The notes beneath the pieces are model-generated. The model saw nothing but the letters and a program-made list of their open reading frames with translations. It was not told the DNA's origin and did not search any database. A stretch of DNA of 64,000 nucleotides, taken from Desulfobacteraceae bacterium UBA2174. GTDB lineage: Bacteria > Desulfobacterota > Desulfobacteria > Desulfobacterales > UBA2174. Positions 62,474 through 64,000 of the stretch are shown in pieces. How positions within the stretch are numbered: position 1 is the stretch's first letter; the number at the start of each line of letters is the position of its first letter. The stretch spans positions 37,090 to 101,089 of the forward strand of contig DCWA01000009.1 in NCBI GenBank assembly GCA_002327445.1. The letters run 5' to 3'. Both the position numbers and the translations under genes were made by a program.

Positions 62474-62764
62474 ATGATTGAAGTTCGCAAGGCGGAAATT
62501 TTCGCTAAATGGATCGATGGGTTACAAGACATCCGGGCTCGTTCACGGATCCTTGTTCGGATTGAAAGGTTAGCCGCTGGAAACCCAGGGAATGTAAAGC
62601 CGGTTGGTGAAGGTGTTTCGGAGTTGCGGATTGATTTTGGACCCGGATATCGGGTGTACTTCAAAAAGATTGGACAAAAGGTGATTATCCTATTAGCCGG
62701 CGGTGATAAAAAGAGTCAGTCCAAGGACATCAAAACCGCCTTGCGTCTGTCTCGCAATTTATAG
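62474..62764 (+). CDS. RelE/ParE-family (HigB-like) toxin
   Basis: The 96-residue protein has the Gp49-like toxin pattern: FAKWIDGLQDIRARSRILVRI, GNVKPVGEGVSELRIDFGPG, YRVYFKKIG and VIILLAGGDKKSQSKDI. Such toxins usually cleave mRNA at the ribosome. It is followed after nine bases by a helix-turn-helix antidote gene, so the toxin-first order of HigBA-type modules is present. Confidence 0.9.
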   Translation: MIEVRKAEIFAKWIDGLQDIRARSRILVRIERLAAGNPGNVKPVGEGVSELRIDFGPGYRVYFKKIGQKVIILLAGGDKKSQSKDIKTALRLSRNL

Positions 62765-62773
62765 GAGAAAACC

Positions 62774-63079
62774 ATGGCTAAGACAAAAACCAGCAAATAC
62801 GATGTGGCGGAACACCTTCGCACTCCAGAAGAAATGGCCGCCTACCTTGAAGCTTGCCTTGAAGAGGCGAATGGCGACGCCGCCTTTATCGCCAAAGCCT
62901 TGGGAGACATAGCACGTGCCAAGGGCATGACACAAGTGGCGCGAGATGCAGGTTTGTCTCGTGAAAGCTTGTATAAAGCGCTTTCAGGAGAACGCACACC
63001 TGGATTTGATACAATTCTCAAGGTTGTTGGCGCTCTCGGTTTGAAGCTCCATGCAGAAGCTATACAGGTAAACCCGTAA
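62774..63079 (+). CDS. Helix-turn-helix addiction-module antidote protein
   Basis: The 101-residue protein begins with the family-like KYDVAEHLRTPEEMAAYLEACL and has a helix-turn-helix at about residues 50-75 (GMTQVARDAGLSRESLYKAL, then SGERTPGFDTILKVVGALG). It matches the putative addiction-module antidotes paired with HigB/RelE-type toxins. AGGAGAAAACC precedes its ATG. It should neutralise the toxin and repress the upstream promoter. Confidence 0.9.
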   Translation: MAKTKTSKYDVAEHLRTPEEMAAYLEACLEEANGDAAFIAKALGDIARAKGMTQVARDAGLSRESLYKALSGERTPGFDTILKVVGALGLKLHAEAIQVNP

Positions 63080-63368
63080 ATAGCCCGACGAGACCGTTGC
63101 TGCGGATTCGGTTTTCTATTTTGCTAATCCTTCCTTAAATTTCAGCATTGACGGGACGCCCCGGCTTTGCTATGGCCTGATCATCTTGAGTAAACTATAA
63201 AACAGGGAGTATCTCATGGCACGTGAGATCCAAAATCCCAATCGCCTAAAATCCGGCGGATGGGGTTTTGTTGTTTCATGAGTGGAAGTGGCTTGATGAG
63301 GCCGAAAATTTTTTGTCAATAAGCATTAATTTTGTTGGGTACACATCGTGGGTTGATCTATTCTCCGC
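63080..63368. other. Intergenic region between the two toxin-antitoxin modules
   Basis: No gene is seen. The region holds the right copy of the 81-bp direct repeat (63221-63301). The promoter of the HicAB module begins at its right end. Confidence 0.5.
63221..63301 (+). repeat. 81-bp direct repeat, right copy
   Basis: It matches 62342-62422 in the same orientation with eight differences by my count. The two copies bound about 800 bp that contains exactly the RelE-type toxin-antitoxin module. Confidence 0.85.
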
Positions 63369-63396
63369 TTGACACGATATCAAGTTGTGGTATCAT
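63369..63396 (+). promoter_or_regulatory. Promoter and operator of the HicAB module, probably leaderless
   Basis: TTGACA (63369-63374), a 16-base spacer and TATCAT (63391-63396) form a sigma-70 promoter. The start codon at 63403 is six bases beyond the -10 box, so the mRNA is predicted to have no leader. GATATC and GGTATC around 63376-63394 form an imperfect inverted repeat, a candidate HicB operator. Confidence 0.6.
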
Positions 63397-63402
63397 TGAG
63401 TC

Positions 63403-63657
63403 ATGAATAAGAAGCAGCGTCAGACCCTTGAACGGATTTTTGAGAAGCCTGCGCGCTCCGATATTCTTTGGCCTGATATTGAAAATCTATTCAAAGCACT
63501 GGGCGCTGAAATATCCGAAGGTAGGGGGTCCCGCGTCCGGGTGGCTCTGATGGATGTTCGGGCCGTTTTTCATCGGCCGCATCCGGAGCGTGTGACGAAT
63601 CAATCCACGGTCCGGTCAGTCCGGCGATATTTACGGGAAGCGGGGATAGAAAGCTAA
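63403..63657 (+). CDS. hicA: HicA-family toxin
   Basis: The 84-residue protein fits HicA: RIFEKPARSDILWPDIENLF, LGAEISEGRGSRVRV, and AVFHRPHPERVTNQSTVRSV followed by RRYLREAGI. HicA is a small dsRBD-fold mRNA interferase whose His lies in the F-HRPH region. Its stop overlaps the hicB start (TAATG). Confidence 0.88.
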   Translation: MNKKQRQTLERIFEKPARSDILWPDIENLFKALGAEISEGRGSRVRVALMDVRAVFHRPHPERVTNQSTVRSVRRYLREAGIES

Positions 63658-63998
63658 TGGAATACAAGGGTTATTCTGCCAGAGTCGATTTTGATGAAGG
63701 GGCAAATATTTTCCACGGGGAAGTCATCAATCTTCGAGACGTAGTCACTTTCGAAGGCGAGAGCGTTGATCAGCTACGGCAGGCTTTTATTGATTCGGTG
63801 GACGACTATTTGGAGTTTTGTAAAGAGCGGGGTGAGGATCCTGAGAAGCCTTATTCCGGGAAATTCGTCGTTCGTGTCGAGCCCGAGCTGCATAAACGCT
63901 TGGCCATCGAGGCCCGAAAAAGAGGCGTCAGTATAAATGCCCTGGTGGGTGAGGCGCTGACAAAAACAATGAATGCCACTACTGTCCGGTTAAAATGA
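63657..63998 (+). CDS. hicB: HicB-family antitoxin
   Basis: The 113-residue protein has the HicB N-terminal fold (YKGYSARVDFDEGANIFHGE, VVTFEGESVDQLRQAFIDSV, DDYLEFCKERG) and a C-terminal ribbon-helix-helix segment (RVEPELHKRLAIEARKRGVS, INALVGEALTK). It should bind HicA and the promoter just upstream. The gene is complete two bases before the window end. Confidence 0.9.
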   Translation: MEYKGYSARVDFDEGANIFHGEVINLRDVVTFEGESVDQLRQAFIDSVDDYLEFCKERGEDPEKPYSGKFVVRVEPELHKRLAIEARKRGVSINALVGEALTKTMNATTVRLK

Positions 63999-64000
63999 GC

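Noticed and set aside
1..64000. CRISPR array, tRNA or rRNA genes
   Set aside because: No regularly spaced direct repeats, no cloverleaf-forming sequence and no rRNA sequence were recognised on reading.

Overview
The window looks like part of the chromosome of an anaerobic, GC-rich Gram-negative bacterium, most plausibly a member of Desulfobacterota (sulfate-reducer type). This is inferred from an anaerobic cobalt-early (cbi) cobalamin pathway, a secreted CbiK of the kind known from Desulfovibrio, an alternative-complex-III/Qrc-like respiratory module and outer-membrane TonB receptors. No rRNA, tRNA or CRISPR array was seen.

Layout. (1) 1-4.7 kb, minus strand: a Tat-exported ActB-like molybdopterin/Fe-S protein and an NrfD/ActC membrane subunit cut by the window edge, with a GxxExxY protein gene wedged between them. 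(2) 5-9.8 kb: a recombined pair of gene fragments, an AAA-ATPase-like/PD-(D/E)XK protein and an IS4-like insertion sequence whose inverted repeats can be seen. (3) 9.9-11.5 kb: an acyl-CoA ligase interrupted by one in-frame TGA. (4) 11.9-17.8 kb: an eroded defence island with a brxC 3' fragment, an AAA-ATPase/MAD4-like pair and a truncated pglX, closed by an IS1-like element. (5) 17.9-62.3 kb, plus strand: a very large cobalamin/tetrapyrrole locus with five cobalamin riboswitches. (6) 62.3-64 kb: two toxin-antitoxin modules.

The cobalamin locus has four parts. Riboswitch 1 precedes a CcsA/ResB-like pair, a BtuFCD-like importer, a cytoplasmic CobN with ChlD- and ChlI-like partners, an ABC-2 exporter and the salvage amidohydrolase CbiZ. 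Riboswitches 2 and 3 each precede a TonB receptor gene that is now broken; the first is followed by a 46-codon Cys-rich ORF and a SPASM radical-SAM gene. Riboswitches 4 and 5 stand in tandem before an intact TonB receptor, a secreted CbiK, a secreted and membrane-anchored CobN/HmuS-like giant protein, DUF2162, an ExbB-like proton channel and DUF2149. The fourth part runs on in the same direction: cobD-cbiP fusion, cbiA, cbiC-cbiX fusion, cbiD, E, L, F, G, H, J. Together these suggest uptake, remodelling and synthesis of corrinoids, plus a cell-envelope tetrapyrrole metal-handling machine resembling the Bacteroidota hmuRSTUV system but placed under B12 control.

The locus carries many scars of duplication and decay: an internally deleted cobN, remnants of cbiK and cobO, an in-frame radical-SAM/TonB chimera, one frameshifted and one nonsense-interrupted receptor. 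The secreted CobN module (42-51.5 kb) and the receptor/mini-ORF/radical-SAM cassette (33.3-37.1 kb) are the best candidates for under-described biology.
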